Part shown: positions 8,571 to 17,341 of the stretch, piece by piece
How the letters are laid out: each line of letters opens with the position of its first letter
How positions within the stretch are numbered: position 1 is the first letter of the stretch
NCBI RefSeq assembly: GCF_004339525.1
Contig: NZ_SMGE01000001.1
Span: 2,356,001 to 2,420,000 of the forward strand
DNA from: Flavobacterium sp. 90
GTDB lineage: Bacteria; Bacteroidota; Bacteroidia; Flavobacteriales; Flavobacteriaceae
Reading direction: 5' to 3'
Length of the DNA stretch: 64,000 nt
Made by a program: the position numbers and the translations under genes
The notes under the pieces: model-generated
The model's database searches: none
What the model saw: the letters and a program-made list of their open reading frames with translations, nothing else
What the model was told of the DNA's origin: nothing

Positions 8571-8671
8571 CGGATTAAAATCCGTCGCTACAATATGGTT
8601 CGTTCCTTCGGAACTTTTAGGAAAGAGCCTTAGGCTCGATTTATATTGTAGGGATGGATTTTAATCCATCC
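8571..8671. repeat. Composite palindromic repeat, family C (RAYT-linked type)
   Basis: Contains four palindromes in order: CGGATTAAAATCCG (8571-8584), GTTCCTTCGGAAC (8602-8614), GAGCCTTAGGCTC (8625-8637) and GGATGGATTTTAATCCATCC (8652-8671), with CTACAATATGG and TATATTGTAGGG between them. The same order and internal motifs occur at 60365-60519 and 61093-61248, on either side of a RAYT-like transposase gene. This is the solitary copy, in the spacer between convergent genes. Confidence 0.85.
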
Positions 8672-8747
8672 AATTTATAGATTGCAGTTTATAAAAACCT
8701 TTGTGAATCTTTGTGTAGTTTCTTCGTGAATCTCCGTGAAATAATTT

Positions 8748-9401
8748 CTAAACCAACTTCACAAACAAATTCGAAGCAATCTTATTCGAAATAGACAATT
8801 CACGACCATCAATTTTAATCTTCACAGATAAATCAAAAGATTCTTTAGACAAAAGTTCGATATTAGAACCCAAAGCAATCTCTTGTTTATCCAGATATTT
8901 AAGGAACTCTGATGAAGTATCTTTTACACCCACGCAAACACCAACTTGATTTTCGATTAACTCAGAAAGTAAGTGTTTTTCAATCTTAACGATTCTTCCA
9001 TTAGCATCCGGAATTGGATCTCCATGCGGATCTTCGGTTGGATTTCCCAGAAAATCATCCAAACGATTAATCAATTGTTCAGATTTGATGTGTTCTAATT
9101 GTTCAGCGATATCGTGAACTTCATCCCACGAGAAATTTAATTTTTCGACAAGGAAAACTTCCCACAAACGATGTTTTCTAACAATCATTTTTGCTGCCAG
9201 TTTACCATTTTCGGTCAAAGAAACGCCTTGATATTTTTTATAATTCACCAAATCTTTCTCAGACAGCTTTTTAAGCATATCTGTAACCGATGAAGCTTTG
9301 GTTTCCATCATTTCGGCAATAGCATTTGTACTTACTTCAGCATCATTCGACGCTGTAAGATGATATATAGATTTAAGATAGTTTTCTTCTGAGAAAGTCA
9401 T
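8748..9401 (-). CDS. mntR: Metal-dependent transcriptional regulator, DtxR/MntR family
   Basis: 217 residues. An N-terminal winged helix (AEMMETKASSVTDMLKKLSE is the recognition region), a dimerisation and metal-binding domain with HKLRLWEVFL-type family residues and HDIAEQLEHIKSEQL, and a C-terminal FeoA/SH3-like domain (about 145-217). DtxR-family proteins repress metal uptake when loaded with Mn2+ or Fe2+. It lies 179 bases downstream of the Nramp transporter gene on the same strand, so MntR is the natural reading. A palindrome in the mntH promoter is a candidate target. DtxR-type iron control cannot be excluded. Confidence 0.88.
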   Translation of the reverse strand: MTFSEENYLKSIYHLTASNDAEVSTNAIAEMMETKASSVTDMLKKLSEKDLVNYKKYQGVSLTENGKLAAKMIVRKHRLWEVFLVEKLNFSWDEVHDIAEQLEHIKSEQLINRLDDFLGNPTEDPHGDPIPDANGRIVKIEKHLLSELIENQVGVCVGVKDTSSEFLKYLDKQEIALGSNIELLSKESFDLSVKIKIDGRELSISNKIASNLFVKLV

Positions 9402-9504
9402 TCCATTTTAGATTTTAGAGTGTTGATTTTAGATTTTAGATTCAGAGAAAGCCTTTGCAGCTTTGTATCTCTGAACCTTTGTATCTCTAAAAGAACTATT
9501 TTTT

Positions 9505-9578
9505 GAGGTTCTAAGGTTCTAAGTTAAAAGTCTCGAAGTAAAAACCTCAGAAACTTAGCAACTCAGAACCTTAGTCCC
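9505..9578. repeat. Dispersed repeat, family D (CAGAACCTTAG)
   Basis: Direct and inverted copies of GGTTCTAAG / CTCAGAACCTTAG fill the gap between mntH and mntR. The same units form the perfect-armed inverted repeat at 20510-20672 and occur again at 57850-57915. The stretch just upstream (9410-9500) is low-complexity AGATTTTAGA and CTTTGTATCTCT repeats. Confidence 0.7.
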
Positions 9579-9580
9579 TT

Positions 9581-11449
9581 TTATTTAACAATCAACAAAG
9601 GTATTGAAATTTTATGTCTCAATTTGTCTACAGTTGTACCAAACAAAATATCTTTTAAACCAGTGTGGCCGTGCGTTCCCATTACTAAAACATCGAAGTT
9701 TCCAAGGTTAATAATCTTCGGAATCACGGTGTTAGGTTTTCCAAAACCAAGTTCGGTTTGGATTTTGAAACCCTTTTGCGAAAGCATATCTTTATATTCT
9801 AATAATAATTTTTCGTCGATAGTCGTTTCATGATCGTCAACATTGCCACCATACATTAATGCACCAACTGTTTCTACGATATGAATTAAGGTATATTGTG
9901 CGTCGATTCCGCCAAGTTCGAAGGCATTGTTAAGTGCAGCTTCATCGGCTTTAGAAAAGTCTACAGAAATCGCTATGTTTTTTCTGTTGTAACTTTCTTT
10001 GGGAGTGTATTGCAGTTTTAAATGATGCGGTGAATGATTTTCGATATTGGATTTTGCTCTTGCAATAAAAGGCTTCGCAATGATGTACAACAACAAAGCA
10101 AGAAAACCAAAAGCAAGCGGAACCACTGTAAACCAAAGAATAGTTGGATTAGTTGAGTTCTCTAACCAAGAAGAGATTTCGTCATACACTAATTTCGCAT
10201 TTAGCGAAACAATAATCAAAGCAATAATCCATGCGGCAACCTGAGTTGTTTTGGAAATATGAAATCCTTTCATTTTGGTTTTATCGCTCACAAAATGAAT
10301 CAACGGAATAATCGCAAACCCTAATTGTAAACTCAAAATCACCTGACTTAAGATCAGAAGTTTTCCGGTAACGCTTTCTCCATAAATTAAAATCACGATA
10401 ACAGCTGGAACAATCGCAATTAAACGTGTTATAATACGACGAACCCATGGTTGAATTCTTAAATTCAAATATCCTTCCATTACGATTTGTCCGGCCAAAG
10501 TTCCGGTTACGGTTGAGCTTTGTCCTGCAGCGATCAAGGCAACGGCAAACAAAACCGGCGCCCATTTGGTTCCTAACAAGGGTTCGAGGAATTTATGTGC
10601 ATCCTGAATTTCGGCGACTTCAAACATTCCGTTTTTATAGAATGTGGCTGCAGCCAAAATCAAAATAGCAGCGTTGACAAAAAATGCGAGATTTAAAGCA
10701 ATTGTGGAATCGATAAAGTTGTATTTCAGGGCTTGTTTGATTCCCGCAGGAGTTCTGTCGAATTTGCGAGTTTGCACCAAAGAAGAATGTAAATACAAAT
10801 TGTGGGGCATTACAGTGGCACCAATAATTCCGATTGCGATGTATAAAGCCGCTGAACTTGGGATTGAAGGAACCAAACCATAAATGACTTTGTCCAATTC
10901 CGGTTCGGCAAATATCATTTCGAAAATGAAAGAAAATCCAATAATTGCGACCAATACAATTATGAAAGCTTCCATTTTTCGGATGCCTTTATTGATTAAG
11001 AAGAGTAGAAGGAAAGTGTCTAAAACCGTAATCAAAACACCTTCGATAAGTGGAATGTCAAAAAGAAGATTGATCCCGATTGCCATTCCCAGAACTTCGG
11101 CTAAATCACAAGCGGCGATCGCAATTTCGGCCAGAAAATATAAAATGTAGTTTATAAATTTCGAATAGGTTTCTCTCGATGCTTGCGCTAAATCACGTTG
11201 CGTTACAATTCCAAGTCTTGCGCTCAAACTTTGAAGTAATAAAGCCATTAAGTTGCTCATTAGCAACACCCAAAGCAAAGAATACCCAAACTGACTACCA
11301 CCGGCAATGTCTGTCGCCCAGTTTCCCGGGTCCATGTATCCTACGCTTACTAAATATGCCGGACCTAAAAAGGCTAATATTTTTCTGAATCCTGTTTTTT
11401 TATGCTGTGTTGCAACCGATTGATGAACTTCTTCTAAAGATTTGGTCAT
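9581..11449 (-). CDS. mntH: Nramp Mn2+/Fe2+ transporter fused to a universal stress domain
   Basis: 622 residues. Residues about 20-470 are an Nramp proton-coupled divalent metal importer of about eleven membrane segments: TM1 carries the metal-binding GYMDPGNWATD motif and TM6 carries MPHNLYLHSSLVQTR. Residues about 480-622 form a UspA-type domain on the cytoplasmic side, ending with the nucleotide-binding motif MGTHGHTG then FGTT (G-2X-G-9X-G-type). Plain MntH is about 410-450 residues, so the C-terminal domain is an extra module that may let ATP status gate uptake (inference). mntR is immediately downstream, and a promoter with a central palindrome precedes the gene. Confidence 0.93.
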   Translation of the reverse strand: MTKSLEEVHQSVATQHKKTGFRKILAFLGPAYLVSVGYMDPGNWATDIAGGSQFGYSLLWVLLMSNLMALLLQSLSARLGIVTQRDLAQASRETYSKFINYILYFLAEIAIAACDLAEVLGMAIGINLLFDIPLIEGVLITVLDTFLLLFLINKGIRKMEAFIIVLVAIIGFSFIFEMIFAEPELDKVIYGLVPSIPSSAALYIAIGIIGATVMPHNLYLHSSLVQTRKFDRTPAGIKQALKYNFIDSTIALNLAFFVNAAILILAAATFYKNGMFEVAEIQDAHKFLEPLLGTKWAPVLFAVALIAAGQSSTVTGTLAGQIVMEGYLNLRIQPWVRRIITRLIAIVPAVIVILIYGESVTGKLLILSQVILSLQLGFAIIPLIHFVSDKTKMKGFHISKTTQVAAWIIALIIVSLNAKLVYDEISSWLENSTNPTILWFTVVPLAFGFLALLLYIIAKPFIARAKSNIENHSPHHLKLQYTPKESYNRKNIAISVDFSKADEAALNNAFELGGIDAQYTLIHIVETVGALMYGGNVDDHETTIDEKLLLEYKDMLSQKGFKIQTELGFGKPNTVIPKIINLGNFDVLVMGTHGHTGLKDILFGTTVDKLRHKISIPLLIVK

Positions 11450-11468
11450 TGTAGAAATGTTGTTTTAA

Positions 11469-11498
11469 CAAATGTATGTAAAAATTACATTCGCGCAA
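11469..11498 (-). promoter_or_regulatory. mntH promoter with candidate MntR operator
   Basis: On the minus strand a -33 TTG (11498-11496), a 19-base spacer and a -7 TACATTTG (11476-11469) stand 20 bases before the mntH ATG. The spacer holds a perfect palindrome ATGTAA-AAA-TTACAT at 11476-11490, exactly where a repressor would block polymerase. Binding by the adjacent MntR is inference. Confidence 0.7.
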
Positions 11499-11523
11499 CA
11501 ATATTTTTAGGCTTGTCTAAAAC

Positions 11524-11916
11524 TTAAATGTTAGAATTGAAACATTTTGGGCATATTCCTGATAACGTAAAGTTTATATCATTGACCTTATAATTGTGCG
11601 GAAGAATATAACTTGGCTTCACATTTTCTAAGCAAGTTACCTCTTGACATTTCTCACAGCTAAAATGTGCATGATTATGTATGTGTACTCGTTGGGCATT
11701 ATGATGACATTTTGCATACTTTACCGTTCCGTCGAGGTTGACAATTTTATGTACAATATCGTCATTTACTAATCGATCCAGGATTCTGTAAGTAGTAACG
11801 CGATCACACAAATCATTCAGTTCTTTTTGAATTTCTGTGTGAGACAATGCAGTCTTAGATTTCCCAAAAATCTCTAGAACGGCTGTCTTTGCTGCTGTAT
11901 TACGTGTAGTTTTCAT
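11524..11916 (-). CDS. Fur-family metalloregulator, probably Zur
   Basis: 130 residues. An N-terminal winged helix (ALSHTEIQKELN, then CDRVTTYRILDRLV) is followed by the Fur metal-binding region: HHNAQRVHIHNHAHFSCEKC, VTCLE, and a C-terminal CPKC. The two CxxC pairs build the structural zinc site. Fur, Zur and PerR are hard to separate by sequence; Zur is favoured because the divergent operon encodes a CobW-type zinc metallochaperone GTPase, and paired palindromes lie in the shared promoter region. It ends 74 bases upstream of mntH, whose promoter fills that gap. Confidence 0.85.
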   Translation of the reverse strand: MKTTRNTAAKTAVLEIFGKSKTALSHTEIQKELNDLCDRVTTYRILDRLVNDDIVHKIVNLDGTVKYAKCHHNAQRVHIHNHAHFSCEKCQEVTCLENVKPSYILPHNYKVNDINFTLSGICPKCFNSNI

Positions 11917-11942
11917 TTTTATTTGAATTTAAAAATATTAAC

Positions 11943-11992
11943 GCAACAATGTTGCAATTGATTTTTATGTGTATATTTGCAACAAAATTGCA
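11943..11992 (+). promoter_or_regulatory. Divergent promoter with two GCAACAA(N2)TTGC operators
   Basis: Two copies of a 13-base site, GCAACAATGTTGC (11943-11955, a perfect palindrome) and GCAACAAAATTGC (11979-11991), start 36 bases apart. They overlap a rightward promoter: TTG at 11952-11954, 17-base spacer, -7 TATATTTG at 11972-11979, leading to the merC-like gene at 12012. The first site also abuts the leftward fur-type gene. Control by that Fur/Zur protein is inference. Confidence 0.75.
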
Positions 11993-12011
11993 TTAAGCAA
12001 ATATACAGAAA

Positions 12012-12365
12012 ATGAAGAAAACAAGTACATCTCTTTACGATATTTTAGGAATCTCGAGCGCGACCGTTTGTTTGGTTCATTGTTTGATTTTTCCGCTTTT
12101 GACAATTCTGCCTTTTGGATTAAGCCACAATCCTTTTATCGATTTGGTTTTTGCGACGATTGGTCTTTTTGCGATTATTAAAATTATAAATAAATCAGAT
12201 CTTTTCGTTGCAACAATTCTTGTGATTTCAATGTCTTTGATTTGGATTAGTATTCTGAGTGAACTTTTTCTAGACATTCATCTTGATCTAATATTTATTG
12301 GCGGAACCGGAATGATCATTGGACACTTTTTGAATTATATAAATCATAAACCTTCCCAACAATGA
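12012..12365 (+). CDS. MerC-domain inner-membrane protein
   Basis: 117 residues with four predicted membrane helices. The first helix carries the paired cysteines of MerC metal transporters in CLVHC (residues about 20-24). MerC proteins move mercuric or other soft metal ions across the inner membrane; chromosomal copies in Bacteroidota are often found beside zinc-regulated genes. It is the first gene of the operon driven by the operator-bearing promoter and overlaps the CobW GTPase gene by four bases (ATGA), indicating coupled translation. Zinc import, rather than mercury resistance, is the more likely role because no merR/merA is present. Confidence 0.8.
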   Translation: MKKTSTSLYDILGISSATVCLVHCLIFPLLTILPFGLSHNPFIDLVFATIGLFAIIKIINKSDLFVATILVISMSLIWISILSELFLDIHLDLIFIGGTGMIIGHFLNYINHKPSQQ

Positions 12366-13567
12366 AAAAATTACCCGTAACCGTATTAAGCGGATTTCTT
12401 GGTGCTGGCAAAACGACGCTGCTCAATCATATTTTGCACAACAAAGAAGGATTAAAAGTAGCTGTAATAGTCAATGACATGAGCGAAGTAAATATTGACG
12501 CGCAACTCGTAAAAAACGAATACACTTTATCCCGAACCGAAGAAAAATTAGTTGAAATGACTAATGGCTGTATTTGCTGTACATTGCGCGAAGATTTAAT
12601 GCTTGAAGTCGAGAAACTGGCAAAGGAAAATAGGTTTGATTATTTGCTTATCGAAAGTTCCGGAATTAGCGAACCCATTCCGGTAGCGCAGACTTTCTCG
12701 TTTGTTAATGACGAAGAAAACATTGATTTGTCCAGATTTAGTTATATCGATACGATGGTTACAGTTGTGGATAGTTTTAATTTCTTTAAAGATTTTGGCT
12801 CAGCCAAAACATTACAGGAGCAAAATTTATCGGATATTGAAAATGATAACCGAACAATAGTCAATCTTTTGGTCGATCAGATAGAGTTTGCCAATGTTAT
12901 TGTTTTGAATAAAACAGATTTAATCAGTGCAGAATCATTGCAAATGCTCCAAGCTTCAATTCAAAAACTGAATCCGGTTGCAAGAATAATTACGGCGGTT
13001 TTAGGAAAAGTAAATCCAAATGAAATTATAAATACCGGTTTGTTCAATTATGAAGAAGCTGAAAATTCTGCAGGTTGGATTAGAGAATTAGAAGGTATTC
13101 ACACGCCTGAAACAGAAGAATACGGAATAAATTCTTTTGTATTTCGTGATCCAAGACCTTTTCACCCCAATAGATTATGGAATTTCATTTCTTCTGATTT
13201 TCCAAGTAACGTCATTCGAAGCAAAGGGTTATTGTGGATGGCATCACGACCGGAACAAGCCATTAACTGGAGTCAGGCCGGCGGATCTATGAAAGCCGAA
13301 GGAGCAGGAGTTTGGTGGGCAAGTATGCCACTAACCGAGCGAATGACCTTTAATAATTTTGTCGAATTTCAAGATGTTATAGAAGAACGATGGACTGCGG
13401 GTTTTGGCGACAGACTCAATGAGATTGTTTTTATAGGTCAGAAAATAAATGAAACGGAAATCCTTGCAACACTTAAAAAATGCCTTTGTACCGAAGATGA
13501 AATTGAAGATTATCATGATGGTTTCTTCCCAAACAAAGATCCATTTCCAATTCCAAGAACATATTAA
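12362..13567 (+). CDS. CobW-family (COG0523) GTPase, probable zinc metallochaperone
   Basis: 401 residues. The Walker A motif [13 protein letters not shown] (11-23), the metal-binding CICC motif (Cys70, 72, 73) and the G4 motif NKTD are present, followed by a CobW C-terminal domain with [11 protein letters not shown]0523 proteins of the ZigA/YciC/ZNG1 type bind zinc through CxCC and hand it to client enzymes under zinc limitation. Overlaps the merC-like gene upstream and is followed 11 bases later by a flavoprotein. Cobalamin function is unlikely because no cobalt-corrin gene is nearby. Confidence 0.9.
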   Translation: MKKLPVTVLSGFLGAGKTTLLNHILHNKEGLKVAVIVNDMSEVNIDAQLVKNEYTLSRTEEKLVEMTNGCICCTLREDLMLEVEKLAKENRFDYLLIESSGISEPIPVAQTFSFVNDEENIDLSRFSYIDTMVTVVDSFNFFKDFGSAKTLQEQNLSDIENDNRTIVNLLVDQIEFANVIVLNKTDLISAESLQMLQASIQKLNPVARIITAVLGKVNPNEIINTGLFNYEEAENSAGWIRELEGIHTPETEEYGINSFVFRDPRPFHPNRLWNFISSDFPSNVIRSKGLLWMASRPEQAINWSQAGGSMKAEGAGVWWASMPLTERMTFNNFVEFQDVIEERWTAGFGDRLNEIVFIGQKINETEILATLKKCLCTEDEIEDYHDGFFPNKDPFPIPRTY

Positions 13568-13578
13568 AAGATACATTT

Positions 13579-14490
13579 ATGACAGAACAAAAACACTTTG
13601 AAGTTATAATCATTGGCGGAAGTTACAGCGGACTTTCTGCAGCAATGAGTTTAGGTCGTTCTTTGCGACAAGTTTTAGTTATTGATAGTGGTTTGCCTTG
13701 TAATCGACAAACGCCACATTCGCATAATTTTATTACTCATGATGGTGAAAAACCTGCTGTTATTTCGGCGAAAGCCAAATTGCAAGTCGACTTATATAAT
13801 ACAGTTCAGTTTTATAATGGTTTAGCCGTAAGCGCCGTTAAAACTGAAAATGGATTTGAAATTAAAACCGAATCGGGAAAATCCTTTACTTCTCGAAAAT
13901 TATTGTTCGCAACCGGAGTAAAAGATTTACTTCCCGAAATTCCAGGTTTTGCTGAATGTTGGGGGATTTCGGTTTTGCATTGTCCGTATTGTCATGGTTA
14001 TGAAGTTAAAAAAGAGAAAACAGCAATTATTGCGAATGGCGAAATGGGATTTGAGTTTGCCAAACTGATTTCTAATTGGACAAAAAATCTCAGCGTATTA
14101 ACCAATGGAAAATCAACTTTATCTCCGGAAGAAACCTTGATTTTAAAGCAACATAAAATTGAGATTATTGAAGATGAAATTGATTCATTTGAACATGAAA
14201 ACGGAAATATCAGAGAAATTGTCTTCAGAAATCAATCAAAAATTGCAGTAAAAGCCATTTATGCAAGACCACCTTTTGAACAGCATTGTCGTTTACCAGA
14301 AGGTTTAGGTTGTGAATTGACTCCACAGGGTTTGTTGAAAGTCGATGCTATGCAAAAAACAAATATTGCTGGAATTTATGCGAGCGGAGATTGTACAATT
14401 CAAATGCGATCTGTGGCAATGGCCGTTTCTACAGGATCTTTTGCCGGAGCATCTATTAATAAAGAACTTATTGATGAGTCATTTGTTTAG
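13579..14490 (+). CDS. Thioredoxin reductase-like FAD/NAD(P) oxidoreductase
   Basis: 303 residues. The FAD-binding dinucleotide motif GGSYSG (13-18) and a redox-active cysteine pair CPYC (Cys135, Cys138) within LHCPYCHGYEV identify the thioredoxin-reductase-like disulfide flavoproteins; GDC near the C terminus (ASGDCTIQMR) contacts FAD. The NADPH domain is short and lacks a clear second GxGxxG, which reads NGEMGFE here, so cofactor use is uncertain. Last gene of the merC/cobW operon; a role in reducing a metal-binding thiol partner is possible but unproven. The true thioredoxin reductase of the cell is probably another gene. Confidence 0.82.
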   Translation: MTEQKHFEVIIIGGSYSGLSAAMSLGRSLRQVLVIDSGLPCNRQTPHSHNFITHDGEKPAVISAKAKLQVDLYNTVQFYNGLAVSAVKTENGFEIKTESGKSFTSRKLLFATGVKDLLPEIPGFAECWGISVLHCPYCHGYEVKKEKTAIIANGEMGFEFAKLISNWTKNLSVLTNGKSTLSPEETLILKQHKIEIIEDEIDSFEHENGNIREIVFRNQSKIAVKAIYARPPFEQHCRLPEGLGCELTPQGLLKVDAMQKTNIAGIYASGDCTIQMRSVAMAVSTGSFAGASINKELIDESFV

Positions 14491-14548
14491 CTTTTTTACA
14501 TGGGAGATTATAAACAGTTATGTAAATCAAAGATTGAAATGTGCCTTT

Positions 14549-14683
14549 AGGTACTAAATATTGGTAGAAACATGAATTGTAATAAATTGAAGCGTGCCGC
14601 AGGTACGCAACAGCAATCGTTTTGTAGCGTACCTACGGCACGCTAACGAATTTCGCATTTATAACTACCAATATTTAGTACCT
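14549..14683. repeat. Nested inverted repeat, family E
   Basis: Perfect 19-base outer arms AGGTACTAAATATTGGTAG (14549-14567) and its complement (14665-14683) enclose inner arms AGCGTGCCGCAGGTACGC (14591-14608) and GCGTACCTACGGCACGCT (14627-14644). Related TAAATATT/TAAACATT ends and a GTCCCGTAGGGAC core occur at 43787-43864. It lies just after the flavoprotein gene. Confidence 0.85.
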
Positions 14684-14700
14684 AACGGTACAAAAAAAAA

Positions 14701-14741
14701 GGGCTTTATTTAAACTTATAAGATTTGGCTAAAGCCCTTTT
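14701..14741. terminator. Probable terminator hairpin
   Basis: Arms GGGCTTTA (14701-14708) and TAAAGCCC (14730-14737) are bordered by a long A-run on the left and TTTT on the right. It could end the merC/cobW/flavoprotein transcript. Confidence 0.55.
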
Positions 14742-14762
14742 CGGTCCTGTTTATATTCTCAT

Positions 14763-14854
14763 CCAGCTAAAGCTGGACGCTATTCAATCTTATTAAAGAA
14801 CTTTTTGATGAAGATTGTTAGGCTTTTTGCATAGCCCCTAGTTTCAACTAGGGG
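14763..14854. repeat. Palindromic repeat pair, family F (RAYT-adjacent type)
   Basis: Two palindromes, CCAGCTAAAGCTGG (14763-14776) and CCCCTAGTTTCAACTAGGGG (14835-14854), the second preceded by ATAG. Similar 20-base palindromes with central GTTTCAAC preceded by ATAG lie at 28533-28552 and 43684-43703. The first is next to a RAYT-like gene. The remainder of 14855-15008 shows only AT-rich promoter-like sequence. Confidence 0.75.
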
Positions 14855-15037
14855 AAAATAAGATTTGAATTAAAAAAGGCTTTAGCACAATTTTTTGGTT
14901 TAAAACCTTTTAGCCTTCTTTATAGTAAATAATAGAAATATAACATATTGATGTCATAAGAGTTATAAAATTATAATTCTAAAATCATTATTTGTCAAAT
15001 TTAATTTTTAGTTTTGTCTAAATTTAATTTTATAACA

Positions 15038-17335
15038 ATGAAAAAACTATTTTTAATATTGCTTTTGTTTTGTTTGCAATTCTTGTCTGCGCAGGAAACT
15101 ACTTCTGTATCCGGTTTTATATCTGGTGAAGGGCAGAAATTACAGCTTGTAAACGTTCATTTAATTGGAACAAAACAGAAAACGGTTACAGATAGTTTAG
15201 GATATTATAAGTTCGAAAATGTTGCTATTGGAATTTATACCATTCAAATTTCTCAAATGGGTTTTCAGACTTTAAAAAAGAAAATCGAAGTTGTGAAAGA
15301 TCCCGTTATATCATATGATTTTGAATTGACGGATAATGAAAATCAGCTTAACGAAGTCGTAGTTTCGGGAACTTTAAAACCCGTAAAAAGATTAGAAAGC
15401 GCTGTTCCGGTTGAGGTTTATTCGCCGGTTTTCTTCAAGAAAAATCCAACACCAAGTATTTATGAAGCACTTCAAAATATAAACGGCGTTCGCCCGCAAC
15501 TTAATTGCGGGGTTTGTAATACGGGAGATATTCATATTAATGGTTTGGAAGGTCCATATACTTTGGTTTTAATTGACGGAATGCCAATTGTGAGCAGTCT
15601 TTCGACAGTTTACGGTTTATCCGGAATTCCGAATTCTTTGGTTGAACGTATAGAAATCGTAAAAGGTCCGGCGTCTTCTTTGTACGGAAGTGAAGCTGTT
15701 GGCGGATTGATCAACATTATTACCAAGAATCCAACGAATGCTCCATTATTTTCGGCGGATGTTTTTTCGACAACCTACTTAGAAACGAATGTTGATTTAG
15801 GAATGAAATTCAATCCAACTAAAAAGTCAACAACACTTTTAGGAATCAATTACTTCGATTACAATCAGGTTATTGATAAAGATAAGGATGGCTTTACCGA
15901 TGTTACTTTGTCTAATAGAATTTCGGTTTTCAATAAATGGAGTTTTTTACGAAATGATAATCGTCTTTTTACGATCGCTGCCCGCGCAATGTACGAAGAT
16001 CGTTGGGGCGGAGATGTACGTTGGGAGAAAAAGTACCGTGGTGGAGATGAAATTTATGGAGAAAGTATTTATACCAAAAGAGGAGAACTGATTGGAAGTT
16101 ATCAATTGCCTTTTGAAGAAAAACTGATGCTTTCGTTCTCAGGAAACGTTCATTATCAAGACAGTCGTTACGGAACAACATCGTTTATTGCCAACCAGAA
16201 AATTGGTTTTTTACAATTAACCTGGGATAAGAAAATAGGTCGGAATGATTTCCTTGCGGGAATTGCCAATCGTTATTCGTATTATGACGATAATACCACG
16301 GCTACAAAGGAAGCGGAGAGTACGTGGTTACCGGGAATTTTTGTGCAGGATGAAATTACGCTTTCGCCTAAAAGTCAGGTTCTGTTAGGAATGCGATACG
16401 ATTACAATTCCATTCATGGTTCGATTTATACACCAAGAGTTGCTTATCGATGGAAGAAAAGTGAAAACACTATTTTTAGATTCAACGCAGGAACTGGATT
16501 TCGGGTTGTGAATTTATTTACCGAAGATCACGCGGCACTTACAGGTTCCAGAGATGTTGTCTTAAAAAGTGATCTGAAACCCGAACAATCCATTAATGCA
16601 AATCTTAATTATATTCAGAAGATAAACTTTGGAAATGGAACTTTTATCGGAATTGAAACTACGGCTTTTTATACGCGATTCAGCAATAAAATCATTTCAG
16701 ATTACGAAACCGATCCCAATAAAATCATTTACGACAACATAAACGGCTACGCAATAAGTCAGGGAATCAGCACGAATGTTGATGTAAATTTCCCAACGGG
16801 TTTAAAGATGATTTTGGGAGCGACCATTTTAGATAATAAAAATGTTGAAAATGGAGTTTCAGAAAGACCTTTTTTAACAGAGAATTTCACGGCAACCTGG
16901 AGCGTTTCGTATAAAGTAGATTCCTTAAATTTATTGTTAGATTACACAGGGAATGTTTACAGTCCTATGAATTTGCCTTTGTTGAGTCAATACGATCCAA
17001 GAAGTCCGAAATCGCCTTGGTATAGTATTCAGAATATTCAGTTTACGTATTATGGATGGAAGAATTTTGAACTTTATGGCGGAATCAAAAACCTTTTAAA
17101 TTTCACACCGAAACAAAATAATCCATTTTTGATTTCAAGAACAAATGATCCTTTTGATAAAAATGTGCAAACTTCAGACGGAACTGCTGTTGGTATTCAT
17201 GGCAACGTAGTTCCAAAAGGTCAAATAGTGGACACACCGGATAATCCGTATGGTTTGACTTTTGACACGACTTATGTTTACGGACAAAACCAAACAATTC
17301 GTGGATTTTTTGGATTGAGATATACTTTGAGATAA
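15038..17335 (+). CDS. TonB-dependent outer-membrane receptor, candidate zinc/metal importer
   Basis: 765 residues. A signal peptide ending in FLSAQ, an N-terminal carboxypeptidase-like beta-sandwich (about 22-105), a plug domain with VERIEIVKGPASSLYGSEA, and a 22-strand barrel ending in aromatic-poor YTLR. The plug has the unusual paired cysteines LNCGVCNTGDIHINGLEG, which could bind a metal. The ATG at 15038 is used because an earlier in-frame start lies in a likely -7 box (TAGTTTTG, 15009-15016). Downstream of the Zur-type operon, zinc or another metal complex is a reasonable substrate guess; the sequence does not prove it. Confidence 0.88.
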   Translation: MKKLFLILLLFCLQFLSAQETTSVSGFISGEGQKLQLVNVHLIGTKQKTVTDSLGYYKFENVAIGIYTIQISQMGFQTLKKKIEVVKDPVISYDFELTDNENQLNEVVVSGTLKPVKRLESAVPVEVYSPVFFKKNPTPSIYEALQNINGVRPQLNCGVCNTGDIHINGLEGPYTLVLIDGMPIVSSLSTVYGLSGIPNSLVERIEIVKGPASSLYGSEAVGGLINIITKNPTNAPLFSADVFSTTYLETNVDLGMKFNPTKKSTTLLGINYFDYNQVIDKDKDGFTDVTLSNRISVFNKWSFLRNDNRLFTIAARAMYEDRWGGDVRWEKKYRGGDEIYGESIYTKRGELIGSYQLPFEEKLMLSFSGNVHYQDSRYGTTSFIANQKIGFLQLTWDKKIGRNDFLAGIANRYSYYDDNTTATKEAESTWLPGIFVQDEITLSPKSQVLLGMRYDYNSIHGSIYTPRVAYRWKKSENTIFRFNAGTGFRVVNLFTEDHAALTGSRDVVLKSDLKPEQSINANLNYIQKINFGNGTFIGIETTAFYTRFSNKIISDYETDPNKIIYDNINGYAISQGISTNVDVNFPTGLKMILGATILDNKNVENGVSERPFLTENFTATWSVSYKVDSLNLLLDYTGNVYSPMNLPLLSQYDPRSPKSPWYSIQNIQFTYYGWKNFELYGGIKNLLNFTPKQNNPFLISRTNDPFDKNVQTSDGTAVGIHGNVVPKGQIVDTPDNPYGLTFDTTYVYGQNQTIRGFFGLRYTLR

Positions 17336-17341
17336 AATTAT

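Noticed and set aside
14491..15037. Riboswitch (for example cobalamin) before the TonB receptor
   Set aside because: No conserved B12-box-like or other aptamer sequence was seen; the region is made of palindromic repeats and an AT-rich promoter stretch.
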